From contig CAJVZI010000005.1 in NCBI GenBank assembly GCA_913020665.1, positions 1-59,167 of the forward strand: DNA of 59,167 nt, in the 5' to 3' direction. Position numbers and translations under genes: made by a program. Positions within the stretch are counted from its first letter, which is position 1. The number at the start of each line of letters is the position of its first letter. This stretch comes from an uncultured bacterium. GTDB lineage: Bacteria > Fidelibacterota > Marinisomatia > Marinisomatales > UBA1611. Of the stretch, positions 1 to 11,451 are shown one piece after another. Below the pieces are notes generated by a model that was not told the DNA's origin, ran no database searches, and worked only from the letters and a program-made list of their open reading frames with translations.

Positions 1-1
1 A

Positions 2-1501
2 AAATTAGAATTAATTACCTCAGAGATAGATACATTAAATAATAAAGAAGAACAATTAATTACAAGATCAAAAGAACTATTTAAAATAATTGCTGATGCC
101 AAAGATCAGTTAGAGACTCAAAATATTAAATTAGAAAATAATAGACAATCTGTTGCCGATATAGAAATGGACATTGTTCGAAATCAAATAGCTTTTGATC
201 AGAATAATGAACAGCTCAATGTAGCAAAAGAAGACCTGCAGAATTTAAAATCTGAATATCAAGAAACTAAAAAAGCTCTTACTTCGCTTAAACCTTCTGT
301 TACAAAAGATCAACAAAAACTCAAATCCTATGAGAAAGTACTGAATGGTATCAATAAGAACATGCTAGAATCAAGAGATGCAAAGGATAATTTTCAAAAA
401 TTACTTCAAGATACAAGAATTAGACTTATTGAGCTTGAGTCTAGGAGAGATCAATTAAAGTTTAAGCAAACTTCTGGTAAAGAAACATCCGATGAACTCA
501 AGAAAAGACAAGTGTCAATTGATAAAGAGATAAACGATCTTCATTCTAAACAAAAAGAGTTGATATCTGAAATAGCTGAATCTGAAAAAGGTTTAGACTC
601 TATAAATGCAGAGATCCAGAAACATCGTTCAATAATTGATTTGAAGCAATCCGTTTATAGAGAAACATATCAGAATATTGAAGAAGTACAGGCACGTATC
701 GCTGCTGAACAAAGAGATAGAGAGCAAATTCTTGAAAATCTAAAGAATGCAGAGTTGGAAGCATCAGAAACAGAAAAAAAGATAGCGTTGATCGAAGAGC
801 GAATTAAAGATAGATACAATATAAAAGTTCCAGAAAATATTGTTGTGGATCGCACGGAAGAGCAGTTAGAATTAGAGATTGCTAAAATACAAAGAAGTCT
901 AGAAAATATTGGACCAGTTAATATGGCAGTCCAAGACGAATATAACGAAGAACTAGAACGATTAGAGACGTTATCTATTCAGCGTGATGATCTCCTTGAG
1001 GCTGAAGAGAATTTAAGAGAGACCATACAAAAGATAGATAAAGTGGCAAGGAAGCGATTTCAAGAAACCTTTGATTTGATCAGAACAAACTTTGAATCAT
1101 TATTTAAACTATTCTTTGAAGGTGGAAATGCAGCTCTCAAGCTTACAGGTGATCCTGATCCATTAGAAGCGGACATATCCATCGAAGCACAACCTCCTGG
1201 TAAAAAGAATACTTCTCTTCGTCTTTTGTCTAGTGGAGAGAAAGCTCTTACAGCAATTTCTCTACTTTTTGCAATATACCAGGTCAAACCAAGTCCATAT
1301 TGCATCCTTGATGAGGTTGATGCGCCACTTGATGATGTCAATATTCATAAGTTCACTAAAGTTCTGGCAAAATTTTGTGATGAAACTCAATTTATTATTG
1401 TAACACATAATAAGCTTACCATGGAGATTGCTGATTACATGTATGGTGTTACCCAAGAAAAGAAAGGTGTTTCAAAACTTGTCTCAGTAAAATTTGATTG
1501 A
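2..1501 (+). CDS. smc: Chromosome partition protein SMC, C-terminal part (5' end outside window)
   Basis: The frame is open from base 2 to the TGA at 1499-1501 with no start needed, so this is the last ~500 residues of a larger protein of usually ~1150-1200. Most of the visible part is charged, Glu/Lys/Gln-rich coiled coil (the returning arm). It is followed by the C-terminal ATPase half-head: GPVNMAVQDEYNEELERLE before the head, the ABC signature LLSSGEKALTAISLLFA, the Walker B/D-loop CILDEVDAPLDD, and the H-loop FIIVTHNKLTMEIADYMYGV. The signature reads LSSGE where most SMCs have LSGGE, a minor variant. SMC organises and segregates the chromosome as an ATP-gated ring with ScpA/ScpB, which are not in the window. 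The next gene's ATG starts 1 nt after this stop, suggesting co-transcription. Identity is certain; only the N-terminal half is missing. Confidence 0.96.
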   Translation, partial: KLELITSEIDTLNNKEEQLITRSKELFKIIADAKDQLETQNIKLENNRQSVADIEMDIVRNQIAFDQNNEQLNVAKEDLQNLKSEYQETKKALTSLKPSVTKDQQKLKSYEKVLNGINKNMLESRDAKDNFQKLLQDTRIRLIELESRRDQLKFKQTSGKETSDELKKRQVSIDKEINDLHSKQKELISEIAESEKGLDSINAEIQKHRSIIDLKQSVYRETYQNIEEVQARIAAEQRDREQILENLKNAELEASETEKKIALIEERIKDRYNIKVPENIVVDRTEEQLELEIAKIQRSLENIGPVNMAVQDEYNEELERLETLSIQRDDLLEAEENLRETIQKIDKVARKRFQETFDLIRTNFESLFKLFFEGGNAALKLTGDPDPLEADISIEAQPPGKKNTSLRLLSSGEKALTAISLLFAIYQVKPSPYCILDEVDAPLDDVNIHKFTKVLAKFCDETQFIIVTHNKLTMEIADYMYGVTQEKKGVSKLVSVKFD

Positions 1502-1502
1502 C

Positions 1503-2561
1503 ATGGATATTCCTTTTAACGAACTATTTAATATTGCGTCATTCAAAGAATATTGGATGGAGCCTATAGGCGTGACTTTTGGAGTAACTATTTTTGGTAT
1601 TTTTTTTAAAAATGTTATTCATAAAAGGCTAAAGAAAGCAGTAGAATATTCTAAATGGCAGGGTGATGATATAATCATAGCTGCTATAGAATCGAATATT
1701 GTTTTTTGGTTTTTTTTATTGGGATTATCAATAGCACATAAAGATCTTCCTATAACAGATCAATACCTATTTTATATATCAAAGTTATTAAGTATTCTAT
1801 TAATAGCCTCCATAACCCATTCTTTTTCAAAACTAGTGGTTGGATTTTTTAAACTTTGGTCAGAGCAGCAAGGTGGTGGTTTTCCCTCTACGACCATTTT
1901 TACAAATATTGTACGGATCACGGTCTATACTATTGGACTTTTGATCGCATTAGATACAATAAATATATCTATTGCTCCAATGCTTACGGCTCTAGGAGTT
2001 GGGGGCTTAGCAGTCTCACTTGCTCTTAAAGATACTTTAACGGATGTTTTTGCTGGTCTACATATTCTGTTAAGTAAAAAGGTAGAGCCAGGAGATTTTG
2101 TGAGTTTAGATTCTGGTGAAATGGGCTATATCCAGAATATTACTTGGCGTAATACGAAGATGTTAGAACGATCAAATAATGTAATCCACATTCCTAATAC
2201 AAAACTATCTTCTGCAATTATTAAGAATTATGATAGTGGAGACCCAAGTTTTTCTGTGAAAATACCTATTGGAGTGGCGTATGATTCAGATCTCGAACAC
2301 GTTAGCCGTGTTGTTATGGAAGTAGCTAACGAGCTACATGCTAAAATGGATGAGGTCAGTAAGGATGCTGAACCCTCTTTCAAATTTAGAGCTTTTAGTG
2401 AATCCAGTATTGATCTTGCAGTATATTTCCGTGGAAATAAATATGGTGACCAAAATCCTATCATACATGAATTTATTAAGCAAATACATAGAAGATTTGA
2501 TCAGGAAAACATCGAGATTCCATATCCTGTAAGGACTATTATTCAACGTCCAGACAAATAG
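1503..2561 (+). CDS. MscS-family mechanosensitive ion channel
   Basis: A 352-residue inner-membrane protein. The N-terminal ~150 residues hold several hydrophobic helices. The pore-lining helix and first beta-domain segment are classic MscS: GVGGLAVSLALKDTLTDVFA, then KKVEPGDFVSLDSGEMGYI and ITWRNTKMLERSNNVIHIPN (about residues 165-240), followed by a C-terminal alpha/beta domain. Such channels open under membrane tension and release small solutes during osmotic downshock. It is longer than E. coli MscS (286 aa), with extra N-terminal helices as in YbdG/YnaI-type members. An in-frame TTG lies at 1494 inside smc, but the ATG at 1503 is preferred because it avoids the overlap; neither has a clear Shine-Dalgarno site. 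The stop overlaps the next GTG start by 1 nt. Confidence 0.9.
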   Translation: MDIPFNELFNIASFKEYWMEPIGVTFGVTIFGIFFKNVIHKRLKKAVEYSKWQGDDIIIAAIESNIVFWFFLLGLSIAHKDLPITDQYLFYISKLLSILLIASITHSFSKLVVGFFKLWSEQQGGGFPSTTIFTNIVRITVYTIGLLIALDTINISIAPMLTALGVGGLAVSLALKDTLTDVFAGLHILLSKKVEPGDFVSLDSGEMGYIQNITWRNTKMLERSNNVIHIPNTKLSSAIIKNYDSGDPSFSVKIPIGVAYDSDLEHVSRVVMEVANELHAKMDEVSKDAEPSFKFRAFSESSIDLAVYFRGNKYGDQNPIIHEFIKQIHRRFDQENIEIPYPVRTIIQRPDK

Positions 2562-2926
2562 TGAAATTCTGGTTGATAGTTGGTGCATTTTTTTCTGCGC
2601 TTGCCGTGCTAATAGGAGCATTTGGTGCACATGGCTTAAAATCTAAGATTACCCCAGACTCTTTATCTATTTTTGAGATTGGGGTTCGATATCAGATGTA
2701 TCATTCTTTAGGGCTTATTCTTATTGGCCTAATTGGCTATCACTTTCCTCATAATGTAATTATTTATTCAGCTTATTTCATGCTAGCAGGTATTATTATC
2801 TTTTCAGGCAGCTTATATCTTTTAGCTTTATTAAATATAAAATGGCTCGGTGCTATAACTCCTATTGGAGGTATGTGTTTTATCATTGGTTGGTTACTGC
2901 TTGCATTTAATATCTATCGGTCCTGA
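2561..2926 (+). CDS. DUF423 (YgdD-type) small membrane protein
   Basis: A 121-residue integral membrane protein with about four hydrophobic segments. The N-terminal pattern LIGAFGAHGLKSKI and the following IFEIGVRYQMYHSLGLIL are the hallmark of the DUF423/YgdD family. The biochemical role of the family is unknown; it is widespread and usually a stand-alone four-helix inner-membrane protein. It starts with GTG, overlapping the preceding TAG as TAGTG, so translation is probably coupled to the channel gene. Nothing looks truncated. Confidence 0.88.
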   Translation: MKFWLIVGAFFSALAVLIGAFGAHGLKSKITPDSLSIFEIGVRYQMYHSLGLILIGLIGYHFPHNVIIYSAYFMLAGIIIFSGSLYLLALLNIKWLGAITPIGGMCFIIGWLLLAFNIYRS

Positions 2927-2929
2927 TCG

Positions 2930-4246
2930 TTGAAGAAAAATCAGGAGGTCCGTCACATTTCATTTTGGACTGCTTCTTCATTTATCATTGCATCAATGAT
3001 CGGTACAGGAGTGTTCACCAGTCTTGGTTTCCAGTTAGTTGATATCCAATCAATCTTTCCACTTTTAATGTTATGGGTGATTGGTGGTATAGTAGCTTGT
3101 TTAGGCGCTTTAGTTTACAGTGAACTTGGTTCAGCGTTACCACGCTCTGGTGGGGAGTATCATTTATTGTATCGTATTATACATCCTTCTATTGGTTTTG
3201 GAGCAGGAATTGTATCTGCAACTGTTGGATTTACGGCACCTGCTGTACTAGCAGCAATGGCTTTAGGTAGTTATTTAAAAGCAGTATTTCCAATGATTGA
3301 TCAAACTATTGTAGCATCTATAGTAATTTTATTTTTTCATGCTATTCACATGAAGAGCATACGATGGGGAACCTCTTTCCAGATTGGTTCCACAGCGATC
3401 AAAGTAGGCTTGATCTTTATTTTTATTATTTTTGGTTTTTTTACTTCAGCTGATAACCACCAATCTATATCCATAATTCCAAAACCTGGAGATGGCTCTA
3501 TTTTACTTAGTTCGAGTTTTGCTGTTAGTTTGGTATGGGTATCATATGCATACACGGGATGGAATTCAGTTATATATATTGCTGGCGAGATCAAGGAGCC
3601 TCAAAGAAATATTTCCAAGACCATGTTTTTCTCCACCAGCTTTGTAATGTGTATGTATATTTTATTGAACTATATTTTTCTTTACACAGTTCCTATAGCA
3701 GATATGGTTGGACAAGTAGATGTTGGATATATATCTGGTGTTGTTATTTTTGGAAATACCGGCGCTATGGTCATTGGTATTGGCATATCAATACTTCTTT
3801 TATCAACAGTAAGCAGCTATGTTTATATCGGTCCTAGAATAATGCAAATAATGGGTGAAGATCATAAACTTCTATCATTTCTAAAAATAAAGGATAATAA
3901 AAATATTCCCAGGAATGCATTCTGGTTACAACTTCTTCTATCTTTTTTGTTCATGGCTACCTCCTCATTTGAGCAAGTATTAATGTATGCAGGCATTAGT
4001 TTGATCATTACTACAACAATGACAGTCATATCGCTGTTTATATTGCGATACCAAGAACCTTTACTTGATCGCCCCTATAGAGTGAAGGGATATCCATTTA
4101 CTCCATTAATATATCTAATAGTAAATGTATGGATCCTTTATTATTCTTTTCAGGAGAATCAGTTTGAGTCATTTATTGGAATTGGAATAGTCACATCAAG
4201 TGTTCTGATTCATTATATATTTACCAAGAGAAATATTTTATTATGA
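2930..4246 (+). CDS. APC-superfamily amino acid permease
   Basis: A 438-residue, ~12-helix inner-membrane transporter. The first helix carries the APC unwound-helix motif SMIGTGVFTSLGF (about residues 23-35), and helix 2/3 reads GALVYSELGSALPRSGGEYH. Both are diagnostic of the amino acid-polyamine-organocation superfamily (LAT/APA-like). The later segment SYAYTGWNSVIYIAGEIKEP matches the conserved helix-6 region. Substrate is probably an amino acid but cannot be assigned more closely; the downstream homocysteine methyltransferase-like gene, overlapping by 4 nt (ATGA), makes a sulfur amino acid or betaine-related substrate an attractive but untested guess. The start is a TTG 3 nt after the preceding stop; no nearby ATG upstream of the first helix offers an alternative. 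Confidence 0.88.
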   Translation: MKKNQEVRHISFWTASSFIIASMIGTGVFTSLGFQLVDIQSIFPLLMLWVIGGIVACLGALVYSELGSALPRSGGEYHLLYRIIHPSIGFGAGIVSATVGFTAPAVLAAMALGSYLKAVFPMIDQTIVASIVILFFHAIHMKSIRWGTSFQIGSTAIKVGLIFIFIIFGFFTSADNHQSISIIPKPGDGSILLSSSFAVSLVWVSYAYTGWNSVIYIAGEIKEPQRNISKTMFFSTSFVMCMYILLNYIFLYTVPIADMVGQVDVGYISGVVIFGNTGAMVIGIGISILLLSTVSSYVYIGPRIMQIMGEDHKLLSFLKIKDNKNIPRNAFWLQLLLSFLFMATSSFEQVLMYAGISLIITTTMTVISLFILRYQEPLLDRPYRVKGYPFTPLIYLIVNVWILYYSFQENQFESFIGIGIVTSSVLIHYIFTKRNILL

Positions 4247-5103
4247 GCTACCCATTAATTTTAGATGGTGCGATGGGTACAGAATTACAAAATCGTGGTG
4301 TTGAGATTCCTCTCCCTTTATGGTCTGCTGATGCGAATATAGATCATCCAGAAATCATTACAAGTATTCATAAGGATTATATTGCTTCAGGGGCAGATAT
4401 TATTACAACTAACACATTTAGAACAACAGAATGGACATACCATAGGGCAGGTTTAAGTTTGATAAAGGCTAAAGAAAGGGCCAAAACAAGTTTATATAAA
4501 GCAGTTGAATGTGCCCAAATGGCAGTATCTAATTCAATAATCATAGCAGGTTCGGTGACTACTATAGAAGATTGTTATTCTCCAGATAAATTTCCTGGTG
4601 TAGAAGTAGCTGAGGAAATATATGGCCAGACATTGGAGTGGATTATTGATGCAGGTGTAGATGTTATAATATTTGAAACCATGGGTAATATTGATGAGAT
4701 TTCTTGCGGTTTAAAAATGGCAAAGAAACATAATATCCCGCTTTGGTTAAGTATGATTGCAAAGGATAAATATCATTTGCTGGATGGTAGTCCTTTTAGC
4801 GATGTTTTTCAATTATTAGATGGATATAATGTTGAAACTCTTTTGACAAATTGCAATAAAATTGATCTTTCAATATATATTTGTGATCAAATTATTTCTG
4901 ATTGGCGTGGTAAGTGGGGAGTATACCCCAATCTTGGTATAGAGGATTATGAAAATGATTATTTTAATATTATCAGTGATTCTAAATTAAAGGATAGTAT
5001 AAAAACATTATTATTAAAGAAACCAGATTTAATAGGCCTTTGCTGCGGTTCAACACCATCACATTTACAGAATTTGAAACATATGATTAATTCACCAAGA
5101 TAA
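4243..5103 (+). CDS. Homocysteine S-methyltransferase family protein
   Basis: A 286-residue protein of the cobalamin-independent homocysteine methyltransferase family (pfam S-methyl_trans, TIM barrel). The N-terminus ILDGAMGTELQNRGV and SGADIITTNTFRTTEWTYHR are conserved. The three zinc/thiol-binding cysteines are present: one in LLTNCNKID and a pair in LIGLCCGSTPSHL near the C-terminus. The expected activity is transfer of a methyl group (from S-methylmethionine, betaine or another donor) to homocysteine to give methionine; the donor cannot be read from the sequence. It overlaps the upstream permease by 4 nt, so the two are probably translated together. Confidence 0.88.
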   Translation: MSYPLILDGAMGTELQNRGVEIPLPLWSADANIDHPEIITSIHKDYIASGADIITTNTFRTTEWTYHRAGLSLIKAKERAKTSLYKAVECAQMAVSNSIIIAGSVTTIEDCYSPDKFPGVEVAEEIYGQTLEWIIDAGVDVIIFETMGNIDEISCGLKMAKKHNIPLWLSMIAKDKYHLLDGSPFSDVFQLLDGYNVETLLTNCNKIDLSIYICDQIISDWRGKWGVYPNLGIEDYENDYFNIISDSKLKDSIKTLLLKKPDLIGLCCGSTPSHLQNLKHMINSPR

Positions 5104-5105
5104 AT

Positions 5106-5543
5106 ATGCATCTAAGAATAAAACCATTTAATGCCCTTATTAAAGATATGTACAATGGCCATGGGCACTTCCATGAAGGGGATGCTGGAATTGACCTTTT
5201 TATTATTGAAGAACAGATAATAGAACCAGGTGTTACAGCTAGGATCCATTTGGGAATTGCTTGTGAGAATCTTGATAACAAGCCATACCTACTAATGCCA
5301 CGATCAAGTATATCAAAAACCCCTCTACGGCAATGCAACTCTATTGGCTTAATTGATGCAGGTTATAGAGGAGAAATAATGGCAGCAGTTGATAATATAA
5401 AACAGGAGTCATATCATCTAAAGCCAGGTCAAAGATTATTCCAGCTTGTGGCTATGGATGGAAGTGCGGTTTCTTTTGAACTAACAGACACGTTAACGGA
5501 AACTGAACGCGGAGAGGGTGGTTTTGGGTCGACAGGAAAATAA
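5106..5543 (+). CDS. dut: dUTP diphosphatase (dUTPase)
   Basis: A 145-residue trimeric-type dUTPase that hydrolyses dUTP to dUMP and pyrophosphate, keeping uracil out of DNA and feeding dTMP synthesis. All five signature motifs are visible in order: I EGDAGIDLF, II MPRSSISK, III GLIDAGYRGEIMAAVDN (with the catalytic Asp and uracil-gating Tyr), IV PGQRLFQLV, and V the glycine-rich RGEGGFGSTGK at the C-terminus. Length is normal. The ATG is 2 nt after the preceding stop; it appears to end the packed run that begins with smc, since 206 nt of non-coding DNA follow. Confidence 0.96.
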   Translation: MHLRIKPFNALIKDMYNGHGHFHEGDAGIDLFIIEEQIIEPGVTARIHLGIACENLDNKPYLLMPRSSISKTPLRQCNSIGLIDAGYRGEIMAAVDNIKQESYHLKPGQRLFQLVAMDGSAVSFELTDTLTETERGEGGFGSTGK

Positions 5544-5749
5544 TCCATAAATATTGTCATATTGGCATATAATTTTTTATTTTTATTACAAAATGCATTA
5601 ATTAACAATTTGGTATATTATTTGTCTGTGGTGTACTATAAGGCCATAGTGTTATGAAACATTAGTACAAATGAGTTTAAAACATTAATTTCGCCGCCGC
5701 TTTTATAAAATTTTTTATTTAATAAATTAACTGATAAGGAGTTAAAAAT
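5544..5749 (+). promoter_or_regulatory. Intergenic leader of groES-groEL
   Basis: About 206 nt of AT-rich non-coding DNA must carry the groESL promoter. A weak sigma-70-like pair, TTGGTA (5610-5615) and TACTAT (5634-5639) with an 18-nt gap, is visible but could be chance in such AT-rich DNA. No CIRCE repeat (TTAGCACTC-N9-GAGTGCTAA) is present, so HrcA control is not supported. A strong Shine-Dalgarno sequence AAGGAG lies just before the groES ATG. Confidence 0.3.
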
Positions 5750-7682
<1,933 letters not shown>

Positions 7683-7704
7683 TTACCAGAGTAAATACTC
7701 GTTA

Positions 7705-7741
7705 AAAAATAGCCCTGCAATTTCCAGGGCTATTTTTTTTG
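7705..7741 (+). terminator. Intrinsic terminator of groES-groEL
   Basis: A perfect 9-bp stem ATAGCCCTG (7709-7717) / CAGGGCTAT (7725-7733) with a 7-nt loop is followed by a run of T residues. The upstream A-run pairs with the T-run, lengthening the stem. It begins 22 nt after the groEL stop. Confidence 0.95.
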
Positions 7742-7789
7742 TCTAAATGAGATTGGGAGCTTGGATAGAGACTACGTAATTTATTAACT

Positions 7790-10516
7790 ATGTCTTCATC
7801 TATTTCTGCAAGAAAACGATTTTTTATTATTGACGGATATGCCCTTTTATTTAGAGCACATTTTGCATTGATCCGTAATCCTTTAATTACAAGTTATGGC
7901 CTCCATACCAGTGCATTATTTGGATTTATTAATCAAATATTTAAGTTAATTCGTAATGAAGATCCAGAATATTTAGCATGTGCATTTGATTCTAAAGGGA
8001 AAACGTTTCGACACGAAATTTATGAAGATTATAAAGCAAATCGACCGGAAATGCCTGAAGAACTACAATTGCAGCTACCTCATTTATGGGAAATACTTGA
8101 AGTAATGAATTTACCGGTTTTAAAAAAAGGTGGTGTAGAAGCTGATGATATTATTGGCACTTTAGCCATACAGGCAGAGAAGGATGGTCTAGATACCTAT
8201 ATCGTGAGTGGTGATAAGGATTTCATGCAATTGATGAATGAAAACATTTTTTTGTATGCTCCTGGTACAAAAAGATCTCCAGAACCAGTGGTTTATGATT
8301 CATCAAAAGTTGAGGAAAAATGGGGTGTACCTCCAAAAAAAATTATAGATCTTTTAGGTCTTATGGGCGATAGCTCAGATAATGTTCCTGGTGTAGCTGG
8401 TGTTGGTGAAAAAACAGCTGTAAAACTTATTAATCAATTTGGCTCCTTAGAGGGAGCCCTTGAAAATGCGGATAAAGTAGCCAATAAACGAGCGCGTAAT
8501 GGCCTAATTGAAGGGGTCGAAAATGCGAAAATGAGTAAAGAATTAGTTACTATACTATTAGATGTTGAATTGACATGCAATATAGAGGATTTTATAAGAA
8601 AAGAAATGAATATCGAATCTTGCATATCAAAATTTAATGAACTTGAATTTGAGGGATTTGTAAAACAATTAGGAGCTGAATTAAATAATACTGATGTATT
8701 GGAAAGAAATACACCTGATAAGAATTATAGGACAATTTTAAATATTCAGGATTTAGATGAATTATTAAATGAATTATCCAATGTTGATCTGATTTCATTT
8801 GATCTTGAAACAACTAGTCTTGAACCTACTCAAGCAGACATTGTTGGTTTTAGTTTTTCAACAATTGCTAATTCTGGTTGGTATATCCCAATAATGTTTA
8901 AAGAGAAAGAAGGGAGTATTTTTGCAGAGGATGATTTAGCGTTTATTCTAAATAAATTAAAAAATATTTTAGAGGACAGCTCTAGATCAAAAACTGGTCA
9001 GAATATAAAATATGACGCGCATATACTGAAGAGGCATGGTATACAGGTTAGAGGGCTCAATTTTGACACAATGATAGCGGCACATTTATTAAACCCAAGC
9101 GCTCGTTCCATCTCATTATCTACATTGAGTTTAGAATATCTGAATTATGAGATGGTTAGTATAGAAGAATTGATTGGTAAAGGTAAAGATCAAATATTAA
9201 TGTCAGAGGTTTCATTAGAAAAAGCAGCTTACTATGCAGTTGAAGATGCAGATGTTGTTTTTCAACTCACGAATATCTTAAAAAATAAATTAAAAGAAAG
9301 TTCCTTATTTGATTTTTACAAAACTATCGAGATGCCATTGGTACCAGTTCTAATGGATATGGAATATAATGGCGTCTATGTAGATTCTGAATTACTTGAA
9401 TCAATGTCGAAAGAAATAGGTAAAAAATTAGATGCTCTGACAAGTTCCATATATCAAATCTCAAATAAAGAATTCAATATTAACTCAACTCAACAGCTTG
9501 CAATTATTTTATTCGATGATCTTGAATTGCCTATGATAAAAAAACGAAGTACTGCGGAAGATGTATTGAAAAAGTTGGAGGGATACCATGAACTACCTGG
9601 ATTGATATTAGAATATAGAAAATATAATAAATTAAAGAATACATATCTTGATTCGCTATCAGAACTCATTCAAAACAAAACTGGACGAATACACACTACA
9701 TTTAACCAGACAATTGCTTCTACTGGTCGCTTATCTAGTACAAAACCTAATTTTCAGAATATCCCAATTAGAACATCAGAAGGTCGTGAGATAAGGAAAG
9801 CATTTATTGCTAAAAATAATGGCTGGAAAATTCTTTCAGCAGATTACTCACAGGTTGAATTACGGGTCATGGCACACTTTAGTGGAGATAATGCTCTTTT
9901 AGATGCTTTTAAAAATTCAGAAGACATACATTCAAAAACTGCGAGTTTAGTATTTAATGTGCCTATAGATAAGGTTCTCCCAGAAATGCGAAGAACCGCG
10001 AAGGTAGTTAATTTTGGTATAATGTATGGTGCTGGTCCCTTTCGTATGAGTCAAGAGCTCGGTATTCCAAGGAATGATGCTAGTGCTATCATTGAGAATT
10101 ATTTTACACAATATCCAGGAATTCAAAATTATATTAATTCTACCATAGAAAAAGCTCGGAAAGATAATTATGTTGAAACCATACTTGGAAGGAGGAGGCC
10201 AATTTGGGATGCGAATTCTGATAATGGATTAAGAAGAAAGGCTGCGGAACGAATGGCAATTAACATGCCCATACAAGGTTCTGCGGCTGAGATGATCAAA
10301 TTAGCGATGGTCAGAATCCATAAAGAGATTATTAAAAACGATTTAGAATCTAAATTAGTAATGCAAATACATGATGAATTAATATTTGAATTCCCAGATA
10401 AAGAGGAAGAAGTTCTTGTAAGATTAGTTGTTGATAATATGGAAAATGCAATGAAATTATCAGTTCCTTTGGTAGTAGACTATGGAATTGGAGATTCTTG
10501 GTATGAAGCACACTAG
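7790..10516 (+). CDS. polA: DNA polymerase I
   Basis: A 908-residue, full three-domain family A polymerase used in Okazaki fragment maturation and repair. The N-terminal 5'-nuclease domain (about 1-290) shows FFIIDGYALLFRAHFAL, GVEADDIIGTLA and YIVSGDKDFMQL, plus the helix-hairpin-helix GVAGVGEKTAVKLI. The 3'-5' exonuclease domain keeps its catalytic residues: FDLETTSLEP (D338, E340), GQNIKYDAHIL, and AAYYAVEDADVVF, so proofreading should be active. The polymerase domain has STGRLSSTKPNFQNIPIR, motif A SADYSQVELRVMAHFSGD (D685), motif B RRTAKVVNFGIMYG with the usual Phe, and motif C MQIHDELIFEFP (D862). No Shine-Dalgarno sequence is obvious before the ATG. Confidence 0.98.
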   Translation: MSSSISARKRFFIIDGYALLFRAHFALIRNPLITSYGLHTSALFGFINQIFKLIRNEDPEYLACAFDSKGKTFRHEIYEDYKANRPEMPEELQLQLPHLWEILEVMNLPVLKKGGVEADDIIGTLAIQAEKDGLDTYIVSGDKDFMQLMNENIFLYAPGTKRSPEPVVYDSSKVEEKWGVPPKKIIDLLGLMGDSSDNVPGVAGVGEKTAVKLINQFGSLEGALENADKVANKRARNGLIEGVENAKMSKELVTILLDVELTCNIEDFIRKEMNIESCISKFNELEFEGFVKQLGAELNNTDVLERNTPDKNYRTILNIQDLDELLNELSNVDLISFDLETTSLEPTQADIVGFSFSTIANSGWYIPIMFKEKEGSIFAEDDLAFILNKLKNILEDSSRSKTGQNIKYDAHILKRHGIQVRGLNFDTMIAAHLLNPSARSISLSTLSLEYLNYEMVSIEELIGKGKDQILMSEVSLEKAAYYAVEDADVVFQLTNILKNKLKESSLFDFYKTIEMPLVPVLMDMEYNGVYVDSELLESMSKEIGKKLDALTSSIYQISNKEFNINSTQQLAIILFDDLELPMIKKRSTAEDVLKKLEGYHELPGLILEYRKYNKLKNTYLDSLSELIQNKTGRIHTTFNQTIASTGRLSSTKPNFQNIPIRTSEGREIRKAFIAKNNGWKILSADYSQVELRVMAHFSGDNALLDAFKNSEDIHSKTASLVFNVPIDKVLPEMRRTAKVVNFGIMYGAGPFRMSQELGIPRNDASAIIENYFTQYPGIQNYINSTIEKARKDNYVETILGRRRPIWDANSDNGLRRKAAERMAINMPIQGSAAEMIKLAMVRIHKEIIKNDLESKLVMQIHDELIFEFPDKEEEVLVRLVVDNMENAMKLSVPLVVDYGIGDSWYEAH

Positions 10517-10524
10517 ATAATTGG

Positions 10525-11451
10525 ATGGAAGCAAGTATAACATTAAAAAAAGTTGGAAAATTAATTGGTGATAAAACTATCCTAGCTGGATTATCTTTTG
10601 GTATAGAGAGAGGTAGTTTAGTTGCGATTGTTGGTCTCAATGATTCCGGTAAGTCTATTCTTCTCAAATTACTATCCGGTTATGAAAATCCAAATTATGG
10701 ACAAGTATTTGTTCAGGGCTTGGATATGGAGAAACGGCGAAGTGAAACTAGAAAACTAATTGGATATGTGTCATATGAAAATGACCTAGACCCATGGCTG
10801 ACAATAAAACAAAATATAAGATTCAATGCTAATCTTTATTCAGTTAATAATATATTATTTAAAGAGCGTTTAAAAAAATATTCTTCAGCTTTGGATCTAG
10901 AACCTTATCTAAATGAGTATGCTTTTAGAGTTTCTGGGGGGATACAAAAGAAGGCAATGCTGTTGAGAGGTCTGATCCATGATCCAGACATATTGGTCAT
11001 TGATGAACCAACTGGGTATATGGATGCAGAATCGATACGACAGACCTGGGATCTTATTAAAGAATTAAAAGGACAAAAATCAATTATTTATGTAAGTAAT
11101 TCACTTACAGAGATCGAACAGGCCCATGATAGAATATTGGTTTTTCATGAGGGAAGAATAATTATGGATGGGCACCTAGATAAACTTTTAGAGAGCACTC
11201 TAGATTATCATCAATTCCAGGTCGAATTTGAGAATTTATCTGATGACCTATATAAGACACTAAAAAATATTCCAACTATTGTTTCGCCAAATCGTATGGA
11301 TAATATATTTCATTTTTATGGAAGGACGAGAACCGTATTCTTTGATGTTATAAAAGTAGCTTCTGACCAGATGATGATCGATCTGGATGTGAAAAAATTA
11401 GGCTTAAGAGATCTTTTAGATAGTGAGTTTGCAGGTAGAGGTTTAGATTGA
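10525..11451 (+). CDS. ABC transporter ATP-binding protein (ABC-2 exporter type)
   Basis: A 308-residue ATPase: an ABC domain of ~220 residues plus a C-terminal extension typical of ABC-2 exporter ATPases. Walker A reads VGLNDSGKSILLKLLSGYEN, keeping GxxxxGKS but with LNDS instead of the usual PNGA. The signature is VSGGIQKKAMLLRGLIHDP and Walker B is ILVIDEPTGYMDA. The permease that follows overlaps it by 4 nt (11448-11451), so the two form one transporter. The substrate is unknown. It starts 8 nt after the polA stop. Confidence 0.88.
   Translation: MEASITLKKVGKLIGDKTILAGLSFGIERGSLVAIVGLNDSGKSILLKLLSGYENPNYGQVFVQGLDMEKRRSETRKLIGYVSYENDLDPWLTIKQNIRFNANLYSVNNILFKERLKKYSSALDLEPYLNEYAFRVSGGIQKKAMLLRGLIHDPDILVIDEPTGYMDAESIRQTWDLIKELKGQKSIIYVSNSLTEIEQAHDRILVFHEGRIIMDGHLDKLLESTLDYHQFQVEFENLSDDLYKTLKNIPTIVSPNRMDNIFHFYGRTRTVFFDVIKVASDQMMIDLDVKKLGLRDLLDSEFAGRGLD

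Noticed and set aside
5544-5749. CIRCE/HrcA operator upstream of groES
   Set aside because: The expected inverted repeat TTAGCACTC/GAGTGCTAA is absent.
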